A stretch of 57,925 nucleotides of DNA from Nocardia testacea NBRC 100365 (GTDB lineage: Bacteria > Actinomycetota > Actinomycetes > Mycobacteriales > Mycobacteriaceae). The stretch is from assembly GCF_000308775.1 (NCBI RefSeq), contig NZ_BAGJ01000037.1:1-57925 (forward strand), in the 5' to 3' direction. The position numbers and the translations under genes are program-made. Below are positions 33,435 through 41,563 of this stretch, piece after piece (position 1 is the stretch's first letter; the number at the start of each line of letters is the position of its first letter). The notes below the pieces were generated by a model. That model saw nothing but the letters and a program-made list of their open reading frames with translations. It ran no database searches and was not told where the DNA came from.

Positions 33435-33866
33435 ATGGCACTCGGCAGCTTCTATCCGGTCATCGGCACCACGCGGATCGCGCAGGCGCGCGATTTCTAC
33501 ACCCGCTGGTTCGGCTTCGAGATCACCTTCGCGGCGGACTGGTACGTCAGCCTGCGGCGGACCGAGGGCGACCGCCACTACGAGCTGGCCCTGCTGGACC
33601 CCACGCATCCGACCGTCCCCGCGGGCTACCGCAAACCGGTTCAGGGCCTACTGCTGAACTTCGAGGTCGACGATGTCGACGCCGAATGGGATCGGCTGGT
33701 CGTGCGGGGCGGGTTGCGGGCCGAACTCGATATCCGCTCGGAGGATTTCGGGCAGCGGCATTTCATCGTCGCGGATCCGAGCGGCGTGCTGATCGATGTC
33801 ATCACCGAGATACCGCCCACCGGCGAATATGCCGGACAATTCGCCGCCGGTTCCGCGGTGGTATGA
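33435..33866 (+). CDS. VOC/glyoxalase-superfamily protein
   Basis: A 143-residue vicinal-oxygen-chelate protein: [20 protein letters not shown] at the start, ELALLD mid-way and [15 protein letters not shown] near the end. It resembles the small bleomycin-resistance/glyoxalase group; metal ligands are not all obvious. The ATG at 33435 is preferred, as a GTG at 33408 begins in the last base of an operator. TetR control is likely from the divergent neighbour. Possible roles are detoxification or metabolite conversion; the substrate is unknown. Confidence 0.85.
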   Translation: MALGSFYPVIGTTRIAQARDFYTRWFGFEITFAADWYVSLRRTEGDRHYELALLDPTHPTVPAGYRKPVQGLLLNFEVDDVDAEWDRLVVRGGLRAELDIRSEDFGQRHFIVADPSGVLIDVITEIPPTGEYAGQFAAGSAVV

Positions 33867-33975
33867 CGCTCAGTCCCCGTCGCCGCCCGGGCGCGGCCCG
33901 GTGGAACCGGTTCGTCGGAAGAGCAGGGGTGGGGGACAATTTCTGGTGTTGCCGGATGGGCGCACAATGGGTCGA

Positions 33976-34629
33976 ATGACATCCGGTGCGCGCAAACAGT
34001 TGGACGACGCGGCCGGGCTCCGGTCGCGACTGCGGCACGTCTATTGGATCGGTGGGGGGAGCGGCGCCGGGAAGTCGGCCGTCGCGACCGCTGTCGCCGC
34101 TCGGCACGGGCTGCGGGTGTACTCGACCGATGACGCCATGGCCGAGCACGCGAAGCGCGGCACGCCCCGCGACATGCCGTATCTGGCGGAGTTCCTGGCC
34201 ATGAGCATGGACGAGCGCTGGGTGCACCGGACTCCGGGGACGATGTTCGAGACCTTCCACTGGTTCCGAGGCGAAGGTTTCGCTGCGATCGTCGACGACC
34301 TGCTGGATATCCGCGAACGCACCGTTGCCGAAGGGTTCCGCTTACTCCCCCACCTGGTCGCGCCGCTGCTGGCCGAACCCGCCCGGGCGATCTGGCTGCT
34401 ACCGTCACCCCTGTTCCGCCGCAAGGTCTTCGCCGGCCGCGGCTGGGAGATCCCGCGCCGGACCGGCGACCCCGCCCGCGCGCAGCGCAATCTGCTGCGA
34501 CGCGACGAAATGTTCACCGACCATGTGCGCGCGGAAGCGGCGCGGCTCGGGTTGCCCGTGCTCGAGGTCGATGGATCGATGACGGAGCAGGAAACGGCAG
34601 ACCACGTGGGACGTGCCTTCGGCTTCTGA
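33976..34629 (+). CDS. P-loop kinase-like ATPase
   Basis: A 217-residue P-loop NTPase with Walker A GGGSGAGKSAVA at about 24-35, a following Arg-rich lid and an Asp pair (YSTDDAM). The fold resembles shikimate/gluconate kinase-type AAA_18/AAA_33 proteins. The ATG at 33976 or the ATG three codons earlier (33967) may be the start; a longer frame from 33796 overlaps the VOC gene and is not used. It follows the VOC gene by about 110 bases. Substrate unknown. Confidence 0.8.
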   Translation: MTSGARKQLDDAAGLRSRLRHVYWIGGGSGAGKSAVATAVAARHGLRVYSTDDAMAEHAKRGTPRDMPYLAEFLAMSMDERWVHRTPGTMFETFHWFRGEGFAAIVDDLLDIRERTVAEGFRLLPHLVAPLLAEPARAIWLLPSPLFRRKVFAGRGWEIPRRTGDPARAQRNLLRRDEMFTDHVRAEAARLGLPVLEVDGSMTEQETADHVGRAFGF

Positions 34630-34644
34630 TTCTCCGAGACGCGG

Positions 34645-35211
34645 TCAGATCCGGCCGAGATCGATCTTCACGGGGAACGGAGCGGCGGCTTCGACGACTC
34701 CGGTGAACATCTCGCCGGATCGATAGGACCCGGTCGCCGGATCGAGGATGTAGGTGTAGATCAGCGGGACTCCGGTGGCGGCCTGTTCGATCCGCCAGTA
34801 GAACGCGATACCGGCCCGGGCGTACTGCTCCACCTTCACTATGCGGTCGGTGGTCTCGGAGCCGGGCGAGACGGCTTCGGCCACCAGGAGCACGTGCTCG
34901 GGGCGGGTCGGCGTGATATCGATTGTGTCCGCGCGGTACACCACCACATCAGGGCGTCGATTGTTGAGGGGTACGTCCTGGAGCCGGACATCGAAATCGG
35001 TATCGGCGTTCCAATCGGGCCCGGCCGCGGCGTCCAGTGCGTTCGCCAAGATCCGGGCCAGGCGGTTGTTCCGCTTGGACGCGCTCGGACTCACGGCGAC
35101 CATCCCGTCCACGATCTCGATCCCCGCACACTGCTCCTCGGTCCAGGAGTCGTACTCCTCGGAGGTTATCTGCTCGTGCATCCATGCGGGGGCTACCGTC
35201 TCGGTGGTCAT
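34645..35211 (-). CDS. Uma2-family (DUF820) endonuclease-like protein, second copy
   Basis: A 188-residue protein. The ATG at 35211 has GGAGGAG 5 bases upstream. It has the family's ITSEEYDSWTEEQCAGIEIV opening, NRRPDVVVYRAD (Asp) and LLVAEAVSPGSETTD (Glu), then KVEQYARAGIAFYWRIE. PD-(D/E)xK nuclease residues appear intact. It is convergent with the P-loop kinase and unlinked to the other Uma2 gene 10 kb away. The two proteins share motifs but are only distantly alike. Confidence 0.87.
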   Translation of the reverse strand: MTTETVAPAWMHEQITSEEYDSWTEEQCAGIEIVDGMVAVSPSASKRNNRLARILANALDAAAGPDWNADTDFDVRLQDVPLNNRRPDVVVYRADTIDITPTRPEHVLLVAEAVSPGSETTDRIVKVEQYARAGIAFYWRIEQAATGVPLIYTYILDPATGSYRSGEMFTGVVEAAAPFPVKIDLGRI

Positions 35212-35432
35212 GACGCTCCTCCCGGACACTGTCGGGCGGGTCCGATCCCGCTCACCGGATTCTACTTCGGATACCGCGTCACGACCTGCTCGTCCCGGTG
35301 TCACGAGCAGCGAAAACGCCGCCCACCACCGCGGTGGCCGAGCGCGGCGACGGCCGGTGGGCAGCGGGGGCGCGGATCCCGGGTCCGGCCGGTTGCGGGT
35401 CGTTTCGGTGGATCGCGCCGTCCTCGTGGATC

Positions 35433-35768
35433 ATGTACGCCGTGAGCGATACCGATCTTGTGGACGTGACCATCAGCGGACCCGACGAAGAATGGCTGGC
35501 GGAGTTCACCCACCGGCTGGTCACGGATCGGTTGGCGGCGTGCGGGAACATTTTCCCCGATGTGCGATCGATCTACCGGTGGGAGGGCACGGTGGAGGAC
35601 GCCGCCGAGGCCGTTGTCGTGCTGCACACCCGGGCCTCGCTGGTGCCCGCGATCGTCGAACGCGCCAATGCCGAGCACCCCGACGAGGTTCCGCAGGTCG
35701 TCGCGGTACCGGTGGCGGGGGTGAACCCCTCCTACGGTCAGTGGATCCTGGACGAGACCGCGAGCTGA
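35433..35768 (+). CDS. cutA: Divalent-cation tolerance protein CutA
   Basis: A 111-residue CutA1 trimer-forming protein, linked in other bacteria to copper or divalent-cation tolerance. Visible are LVTDRLAACGNIFPDVRSIY, with the conserved Cys and RWEG, then VLHTRASLVPAIVERANAEH and VPVAGVNPSYGQWI. The ATG at 35433 or the GTG three codons later may be the start; the longer upstream frame lacks similarity. A 12-bp perfect hairpin lies beyond the stop, shared with the convergent GNAT gene. Confidence 0.92.
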   Translation: MYAVSDTDLVDVTISGPDEEWLAEFTHRLVTDRLAACGNIFPDVRSIYRWEGTVEDAAEAVVVLHTRASLVPAIVERANAEHPDEVPQVVAVPVAGVNPSYGQWILDETAS

Positions 35769-35776
35769 TCATCGGC

Positions 35777-35810
35777 GGATACCGCGCCCGGTCCGGCCGG
35801 CGCGGTATCC
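35777..35810. terminator. Bidirectional hairpin between cutA and the GNAT gene
   Basis: GGATACCGCGCC (35777-35788) pairs perfectly with GGCGCGGTATCC (35799-35810), with a 10-base loop. It stands between two convergent stop codons, 8 bases from cutA and 4 from the GNAT gene. There is no T-tract. Confidence 0.7.
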
Positions 35811-35814
35811 GTGC

Positions 35815-36102
35815 TCAGCGGTGTACCAGGTCGGCGTACTCGGGATGGGCGCCGATGTAATCGTCGACGTACCAGCAGGTGGCCACGACCTCGAAGCCCG
35901 CGGCCCGGGTCTCGTCCAGCGCGTACCCGACCACCTGGCCCGCCACACCCCGGCCCCGGAATTCCGGGAAGGTGATGGTGTGGTGGAAGTTGCGGACCTT
36001 CGGCGACTCGGTCTCCGCGTAGTCGGCATAGCCCGCGAGGGTTCCGTCCAGGTAGATCTCGAAGCGGGTGTCGTCGGCGTTGTGCCGCAGTTCGGTACTC
36101 AC
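35815..36102 (-). CDS. GNAT-family N-acetyltransferase, YjdJ-like
   Basis: A 95-residue minimal acetyltransferase of the GCN5-related type (PF14542-like). It shows FEIYLDGTLAGYADYAETES, HHTITFPEFRGRGVAGQVVG with the acetyl-CoA loop FRGRGVAG, and a C-terminal CWYVDDYIGAHPEYADLV. The GTG at 36102 is chosen by homology length; its ribosome-binding site is weak. It follows the FAD oxidase by 41 bases on the same strand. The substrate is unknown. Confidence 0.85.
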   Translation of the reverse strand: MSTELRHNADDTRFEIYLDGTLAGYADYAETESPKVRNFHHTITFPEFRGRGVAGQVVGYALDETRAAGFEVVATCWYVDDYIGAHPEYADLVHR

Positions 36103-36143
36103 CTTCGGTGAAACGGTGGGCCCGGTGCGGTTTGTTCCGGTGT

Positions 36144-37502
36144 TCAGAGGACAGCGCCGGGGTTGAGGATGCCGTGCGGGTCGAGGGCCGTCTTGATCCG
36201 CCTGGTCAGGTCCATCACCTCGGGGCCCAGCTGATCCGGGAGCCATGCTTTTTTGAGCCGGCCCACCCCGTGTTCGCCGGTGATGGTGCCGCCGAGGGTG
36301 ATGGCCAGCTCCATGATCTCGCCGAAGGCGCGGTGGGCGCGTTCGGTCTCGTCCGGGTCGGACGGGTCGTGCACGATCAGTGGATGGGTGTTGCCGTCAC
36401 CGGCGTGCGCGATCACCGACACCGTGACGTCGTTGTGCCGGGCGATCTCGGCGATTCCGGTCACCAGATCGCCGAGCCGGGGCAGCGGTACCCCGACATC
36501 CTCGAGTAACAGCGGGCCGAGCCGTTCGACCGCGGGGATCGCGTAGCGGCGGGCCGCGGTGAAGGCTTCGCCCTCCTCCGGGTCGGCGGTGTGGAATGCC
36601 TCGGTGGCCCCGGCGGCCCGGCAGGCTTCGAGCATGATCCGGGCTTCCTGCGCGGCGTGGTCGCCGGGCGCGTCGGAGCGGGCCACCAGCAGGGCGGCGG
36701 CGTCGCGGTCCAGGCCCATCCGCAGTTCGTCCTCCACCGCGTTGATGGCGACGGAATCCATGAACTCCAGCATGGCCGGGCGCAGCGCGCCGGTGACGGC
36801 GAGGATCGCCTCGGTGGCCGCGGTGAGTGTGGCGAAGGACGCGACCACGGTGCTCTGCACCGGTTGTGCGGGTAGCAGCCGCAGGGTGAGTTCGGTGATG
36901 ACGCCGAGGGTGCCCTCGCTGCCGACGAACATTTTGGTCAGCGACAGCCCGGCCGAATCCTTCAGCCGCGGGCCGCCCAGCCGCACCGCGGTGCCGTCGG
37001 CGAGCACGACCTCCATACCCAGGACATAGTCGGTGGTCACGCCGTATTTGACGCAGCACAGGCCGCCCGCGTTGGTTGCGGCGTTACCACCGATCGAGCA
37101 CATTTCGAACGACGACGGGTCGGGGGGATACCAGAGCCCGTGTTCGGCGACCGCCCGTTTGACCTCGGCATTGAGTAGCCCGGGACCGACCACCGCGGTC
37201 CGGGTGACCGGGTCGATGGCGATCCCGCGCATCCGCTCGGTACTCAGCACGATTCCGCCGTCCACCGCGGTGGCGCCACCGGAGAGACCGGACCCGGCGC
37301 CGCGGGGGACCACCGGGACCCGGTGCTCGTCGGCCCAGCGCAGCGTCGCACGCACATCGGCGGTTCCGGTGGCGCGTACTACGGCCAGTGGGGTCCCCGC
37401 GGTCGGGTCCTTCGCCCAGTCCTGCCGGTACCCGGCGAGGACGTCGGGATCGGTGAGTACCGCCCCGGCGGGCAGAAGGTCGATCAGTTCACGCAGGTCC
37501 AC
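36144..37502 (-). CDS. FAD-linked oxidase, glycolate oxidase / D-lactate dehydrogenase (GlcD) type
   Basis: A 452-residue flavoprotein with the PCMH FAD domain (VPVVPRGAGSGLSGGATAVD near residue 63, then WYPPDPSSFEMCSIGGNAAT) and a C-terminal FAD-oxidase domain ending in HAGDGNTHPLIVHD, GEHGVGRLKKAWL and DPHGILNPG. Family members oxidise 2-hydroxy acids such as D-lactate, glycolate or D-2-hydroxyglutarate. No Fe-S subunit gene is adjacent, so it is probably the single-subunit type. The GTG start follows a terminator from the upstream gene. Confidence 0.91.
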   Translation of the reverse strand: MDLRELIDLLPAGAVLTDPDVLAGYRQDWAKDPTAGTPLAVVRATGTADVRATLRWADEHRVPVVPRGAGSGLSGGATAVDGGIVLSTERMRGIAIDPVTRTAVVGPGLLNAEVKRAVAEHGLWYPPDPSSFEMCSIGGNAATNAGGLCCVKYGVTTDYVLGMEVVLADGTAVRLGGPRLKDSAGLSLTKMFVGSEGTLGVITELTLRLLPAQPVQSTVVASFATLTAATEAILAVTGALRPAMLEFMDSVAINAVEDELRMGLDRDAAALLVARSDAPGDHAAQEARIMLEACRAAGATEAFHTADPEEGEAFTAARRYAIPAVERLGPLLLEDVGVPLPRLGDLVTGIAEIARHNDVTVSVIAHAGDGNTHPLIVHDPSDPDETERAHRAFGEIMELAITLGGTITGEHGVGRLKKAWLPDQLGPEVMDLTRRIKTALDPHGILNPGAVL

Positions 37503-37532
37503 GCCCCAACGCTAGCCGCTCGCGGGCCGAAT

Positions 37533-37560
37533 GGGGTCCCGTCCGCGCCGACGGGACCCC
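37533..37560 (-). terminator. Hairpin after the thioredoxin-reductase-like gene
   Basis: GGGGTCCCGTC (37533-37543) pairs perfectly with GACGGGACCCC (37550-37560) around a 6-base loop, 6 bases beyond the stop of the minus-strand gene at 37566. It separates that gene from the FAD oxidase. Confidence 0.65.
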
Positions 37561-37565
37561 GGTGT

Positions 37566-38585
37566 TCACAGGCCGTGGCCGCGGGCGCCGTTCACCGATT
37601 GCGCGAGCCGCGCCTCCGCGGCCCCCGCGAACCCGTCGCGGGTAGCGGCGACCGCCGTATCGAATTCCTCCTCCACGAGATCGGCGTTGATCTGCGCACC
37701 GGCCGTCGCACCGGCCGCGGCGGCCGCGCCGACCTGCGCGGACAGATCGGTGACATTCCCCGCGGCCCAGACTCCCGGCACCTCGGTGCGGCCGGTGGCA
37801 TCGCACGGGATGTACCGGCCGAAACCGGCCGGATGTTCGGTGGCCGCCAGGCCCAGATCCTCCAGGAACCCTGCGCGGGCGACCATCCGCGTGCCCACGG
37901 CGACGACCTCCCGGGCGACGACGGTGCCGTCGGCGAGCCGGATACCGGTGATCCGGTCTTCGGTGATCTCGATTCCGGCCACCTCGCCGGCCACCACGCG
38001 GACGCCGCGTGCGGCGAGCCGTTCCGCGACCTCCGGGGCGGGGCCGGGCAGGTCGTGGGTGAAGTAGACGACGTCGTCGCTGAGTTGCCGGAACAGCTGG
38101 ACCTGATGCACAGAGATCGGCCCGCGGCTCAGCACGGCGATCGCCCGGCCGCGCACCTCCCAGCCGTGGCAGTACGGGCAGTGCACCACATCGCGGCCCC
38201 ACCGTTCCCGCAGTCCGGGGATCTCGGGCAGTTCGTCGGTCAGCCCTGTGGTCACCAGCAGCCGCCGCGCCCGCACCGCACGGCCGTCGGCGAGCGTGAT
38301 CGTGAAACGGTCACCGTCGCGGGCCGCGCCGGTGATCTGTCCGGATACCACCTGCCCGCCGTAGCGGCGGACCTCGGCGCGGCCGATCTCGAGCAACTCC
38401 GCCGGTGGCATACCGTCGCGCGCGAGTAGTCCGTGCACACCCTCGGCGGGAGCGTTGCGCGGTTGTCCCGCATCGATCACCACCACGCTGCGTCGTGACC
38501 GGGCCAGCATGAGCGCCCCGTTCAGGCCGGCCGCTCCACCGCCTGCCACCACCACGTCGTAGTCGTTGTCCAGTTCATCGGTCAC
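37566..38585 (-). CDS. Thioredoxin reductase-like FAD oxidoreductase
   Basis: A 339-residue two-domain flavoprotein. The FAD site is DVVVAGGGAAGLNGALMLAR (10-29), the redox motif CPYC (Cys136, Cys139) is followed by HGWEVRG, the NAD(P) domain starts near IAVLSRG, and the second FAD motif is VPGVWAAGNVTD. HCPYCHGWE is typical of small thioredoxin-reductase-like proteins that do not necessarily reduce thioredoxin. The GTG at 38585 has GAGGAGG 8 bases upstream. It is divergent from the GtrA gene at 38764. Confidence 0.9.
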   Translation of the reverse strand: MTDELDNDYDVVVAGGGAAGLNGALMLARSRRSVVVIDAGQPRNAPAEGVHGLLARDGMPPAELLEIGRAEVRRYGGQVVSGQITGAARDGDRFTITLADGRAVRARRLLVTTGLTDELPEIPGLRERWGRDVVHCPYCHGWEVRGRAIAVLSRGPISVHQVQLFRQLSDDVVYFTHDLPGPAPEVAERLAARGVRVVAGEVAGIEITEDRITGIRLADGTVVAREVVAVGTRMVARAGFLEDLGLAATEHPAGFGRYIPCDATGRTEVPGVWAAGNVTDLSAQVGAAAAAGATAGAQINADLVEEEFDTAVAATRDGFAGAAEARLAQSVNGARGHGL

Positions 38586-38631
38586 CGTGACCACCTCCTC
38601 GGCGCCGACTATCCGCAAACCGGATCCGATT

Positions 38632-38647
38632 GGCAAACAAATTTGCC
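38632..38647. promoter_or_regulatory. Dyad in the divergent promoter
   Basis: GGCAAA-CAAA-TTTGCC, an interrupted palindrome in an AT-rich patch, 46 bases from the thioredoxin-reductase-like start and about 116 from the GtrA start. It is a candidate operator; no regulator gene is adjacent. Confidence 0.4.
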
Positions 38648-38763
38648 GAAATGACAAGCCGGCCGCCACTCCGGGACTGCGTGCCGACCCCGGAAATGCC
38701 TTCGGGGCTGTGGGTTTGCCGCGCGCTCACCTCCCGGACACCTCATGCTGGGAGGCTGGCGGC

Positions 38764-39237
38764 GTGCAGGATCTGGCGGCGGACGCTGATATGTGGGAGA
38801 TCCGGTTCGCCCGCTGGTGCGCCGGAGTGGTCGCGCGCCTTCCCTGGGGCCTGGACCGCCTCGTCGCCCCCACCTTTCTCGGTTTCGCGCTGATCAACAG
38901 CTTCACCTTCGCTGTCGACCTGCTGATCCTCACCGGGATGCGCAGCGGACTCGGATTATCGGGATGGCTGTCGGTCTCGGTCGGTTACGTCTGCGCGTTC
39001 GCACTGGCGTTCTCTCTGAACCGGCGGCTGAACTTCCGTTCGCACGCACCCGCGGGGCGGCAGGCGGTGGTCTACGCGGTCGTCGTGCTGATCAACTACC
39101 TCGCCTTCATCCTGGGTGTGGGCGCCGGACTGGCCGCGCTCGGTGTGCAATACCACCTGTCCCGAATGCTGGCCGGGGCGTGCGAGGCGGTGTACATGTA
39201 TTCGGCCATGCGCTGGGTGGTCTTCCGGCGCCACTGA
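38764..39237 (+). CDS. GtrA-family membrane protein, second copy
   Basis: A 157-residue polytopic protein with four hydrophobic helices (about 30-50, 57-80, 90-112 and 122-142). The conserved features are FLGFALINSFTFAVDLLILT and, after helix 2, LNRRLNFRS. The GTG at 38764 has GGAGG 8 bases upstream, better than the later ATG nine codons on. Like the copy beside purK, it may act on polyprenyl-phosphate sugars. Here it lies alone, divergent from a redox flavoprotein, with no glycosyltransferase nearby. Confidence 0.82.
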   Translation: MQDLAADADMWEIRFARWCAGVVARLPWGLDRLVAPTFLGFALINSFTFAVDLLILTGMRSGLGLSGWLSVSVGYVCAFALAFSLNRRLNFRSHAPAGRQAVVYAVVVLINYLAFILGVGAGLAALGVQYHLSRMLAGACEAVYMYSAMRWVVFRRH

Positions 39238-39240
39238 CCT

Positions 39241-39882
39241 TCAGCCCGTGTACAAGCGGGTTTCGTCTCCATCGCGCACCACGACATCGGCATCGGTGAG
39301 CGCCCAGTGCGCGGTGCCCGCCGCGCGAAGGCGCTCGGCGAGGGCGTTCCCCGTGCGCTCGGGGTCGGTGGGTGAGTCCAGATGCGGCACGATCGGCCGA
39401 TCGATCACGCCGAGCCCTGTCCAGATCGGTTCGATACCGCAGGCCGGCCGTACCTCGGCGGGGTCGTCGGAGGCCTCCAGGCCGTGCAGGTCCGGCCCGA
39501 GGACACAGGCGCCCGCGCTGTAACCGGCGTAGACGACCGAATCCGACTCCAGTAATTCCGGGATCACCAGATCCGCACCGCTGCGTGCGAACTGGGCGCG
39601 TAGGACGAAGGTGTTGCCGCCGCGGACCCAGAGGACGGGAAACCGCGCCAGCCGCCGTCCCAGTTCGTCGGGGCGCCCGGCGTATTCGCGCAGATCGACC
39701 TCCTCGGGCCGGAACCCGAGCGCGCGCAACGGAGTCAGTTCGCTGGTCAGCGCGGCGGTCCGGCCCTGCGGCCAGGAATCGAAGGCATTGGCGATCACCG
39801 CGATGGGGCCCGGTTCGCCGACCAGCGAAGCGAATACGTCGTAATGAGCGCCGAACCGGTAGCTCGCCAGGAACAGCCGCAT
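39241..39882 (-). CDS. Peptidase S51 / dipeptidase E family protein
   Basis: A 213-residue class I glutamine-amidotransferase-like serine peptidase, aspartyl dipeptidase (PepE) type. The nucleophile elbow is GYSAGA with Ser122, VRGGNTF at about 86-92 forms the oxyanion region, and the histidine is likely in VPHLDSP. Its ATG overlaps the stop of the upstream gene by one base (TGATG), so the two are translationally coupled. The substrate is probably a small peptide. Confidence 0.87.
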   Translation of the reverse strand: MRLFLASYRFGAHYDVFASLVGEPGPIAVIANAFDSWPQGRTAALTSELTPLRALGFRPEEVDLREYAGRPDELGRRLARFPVLWVRGGNTFVLRAQFARSGADLVIPELLESDSVVYAGYSAGACVLGPDLHGLEASDDPAEVRPACGIEPIWTGLGVIDRPIVPHLDSPTDPERTGNALAERLRAAGTAHWALTDADVVVRDGDETRLYTG

Positions 39883-40718
39883 CAGATGGTGAACGCCAGG
39901 TTCCGGGCCACCTGGCGGCCCAGATCCGCGTCTCCCTCGAAGGTGATCCGGCCCAGTGCCGAGCCGGGGTCCACCCGGCCGCCGCCGAGCCGCACCAGCA
40001 GACCGGAGTCCAGTCCCAGGGTCACGGTGGATTCGGCGGCGGGTGTGTCCACATAGCGCGCCCGGTCGCCGATCTCGATGTGCAGGGTGCGCGCGAGCGG
40101 GCCGGTGAGCGCCAGGGTGATCAGCGAACCGGCCGGTGCCTTACCGCGTTTCGCGACCACCCGGGGCAGCGATTGCGCGAATTCGGCGAAGGCGAGTTCG
40201 CCCCGCGGGCCACCCTCGTCGACCCGTTTCCCGAGTGCGTCGGCGATATCGAGTTCGTGCATCCAGCAGTCGAACAGCCGCACCCGCATGAAGCGCGCGT
40301 AGGGCACCTCGCCGATCGGTGACGGTGACGGCGCCGACCACGCCGCGTCGTCCAGGGCGGCGAGCGCTGCCCGGCGCCGGCCGATCACCTCGCGGTAGAG
40401 GTCGAGCAGTTCGGCGCCCGCGCGTGGGCGCAGTCGCTGCACCCAGATCTCGTTGAACGCGCCGATCTCGTTGCGCACGTGCGGCAGGGTGTTCACATCG
40501 ACATCGTCCGCCTGCGCCACGCGCGCCGGCGGCTTGTCGCCGAGCAGCATCGATTCGGTGCCGATCACATGGCTCAGCACATCGAACACGGTCCACCCCG
40601 GTAGCGGTGAGGGCGTACGCCACTGCTGCTCGTCGAGACCGGAGACCAATTCGGCGAGGGCGTCGAACTGGTCGGCCAACCGCGCGGTGAGCCCGGGACG
40701 GTCGAGGGTGTCGGTCAT
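39882..40718 (-). CDS. Maleylpyruvate isomerase-family, mycothiol-dependent-type enzyme
   Basis: A 278-residue DinB-fold protein of the TIGR03083 group that often uses mycothiol in thiol transfer, isomerisation or detoxification. The N-terminal domain has LPGWTVFDVLSHVIGTES with the metal-ligand His, and later FDCWMHELDIADALG supplies two more candidate ligands. The C-terminal region (about 190-278) is an SCP2-like sheet. The ATG at 40718 has GGAGG 7 bases upstream. It is coupled to the S51 peptidase downstream. Mycothiol use is inferred from the family and lineage. Confidence 0.85.
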   Translation of the reverse strand: MTDTLDRPGLTARLADQFDALAELVSGLDEQQWRTPSPLPGWTVFDVLSHVIGTESMLLGDKPPARVAQADDVDVNTLPHVRNEIGAFNEIWVQRLRPRAGAELLDLYREVIGRRRAALAALDDAAWSAPSPSPIGEVPYARFMRVRLFDCWMHELDIADALGKRVDEGGPRGELAFAEFAQSLPRVVAKRGKAPAGSLITLALTGPLARTLHIEIGDRARYVDTPAAESTVTLGLDSGLLVRLGGGRVDPGSALGRITFEGDADLGRQVARNLAFTI

Positions 40719-40828
40719 TCGGTCCTCCTTCGCGGCCGATATGTGCAAGCCGTGGCGCCTGAGCGCCGGTGGTCTCGCATCATCGGCGATGCCTTCCGTT
40801 GCTGATCGGAATTCGTGCCCACTCGGAA

Positions 40829-41284
40829 TCAGGCGGGGTCGCCGTCGGATCCGGGCCGCGCGTCCAGGGCGGCCAGGTCCGCGCGGAGCGCGGCGGCGAC
40901 CCGTTCGGGCTCGTGCGAGCGGCGCAGCACCAGTCCGGTCGCGAACCGGAGCTTGTCGCCGTGACTGCGCGGGATCACGTGCAGATGGACGTGCGCGACC
41001 GTTTGGAAGGCCGCCTTGCCGTCGTTGATCAGCAGGTTCGCGCCGTCGGCGGCGAAACCGGGTCCCTGCACGGCCCGGGCGATGCGATGGCCGACCCGGA
41101 ACAGATCCACGCCGGCCTCGGCATCCAGTTCGGACAGATCGGTGGCATGCCGCTTCGGGATCACCAGCGTGTGCCCACGGGTGATCGGCCGGATGTCCAG
41201 GAACGCGGTCACCGTATCGTCCTCGTACACCCGATGGGCCGGTGCGGTGCCGGCCACGATCCCGCAGAAAACGCAGTCGCTCAC
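40829..41284 (-). CDS. HIT-family nucleotide hydrolase
   Basis: A 151-residue histidine-triad protein of the HINT/FHIT class acting on nucleotide phosphoramidates or dinucleoside polyphosphates. Visible are DCVFCGIVAGTAPAHRVYED with a CxxC-type opening, VIPKRHATDLSEL, and the triad HVHLHVIPR at about 98-106. The GTG at 41284 is used as start because it directly precedes the conserved SDCVFC opening. It is divergent from the pnt operon. Confidence 0.92.
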   Translation of the reverse strand: MSDCVFCGIVAGTAPAHRVYEDDTVTAFLDIRPITRGHTLVIPKRHATDLSELDAEAGVDLFRVGHRIARAVQGPGFAADGANLLINDGKAAFQTVAHVHLHVIPRSHGDKLRFATGLVLRRSHEPERVAAALRADLAALDARPGSDGDPA

Positions 41285-41486
41285 ACGGCGCACTCTACGG
41301 CGTAAGGGCCCAGCGGGTCCCGGAGTGGGCATCGACTTGGCAAACTTTTCAAACTAGTGAGCATGCTTCCGCGGATATATCCCGTCATCAGGCTTTACCG
41401 ATGCGAAGACATCCGGTTGCGGAGTCGGAATGTGACGGGCATCTCAGCTAATCTCACTGCGGCCGATGTACGGTTGCCAGGATTTC

Positions 41487-41516
41487 GGGCGGTGGTGTCC
41501 CAGGACACCTCCGCCC
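41487..41516. promoter_or_regulatory. Long dyad upstream of pntAA
   Basis: GGGCGGTGGTGTCC (41487-41500) pairs with GGACACCTCCGCCC (41503-41516) with one T:T mismatch and a 2-base centre. It ends 47 bases before the pntAA start. It could be an operator or a leader hairpin. Confidence 0.5.
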
Positions 41517-41563
41517 GGCGCCGTTGATCGGCGGCCGAAACACCAGGAGAGGGAAGCAGACAA

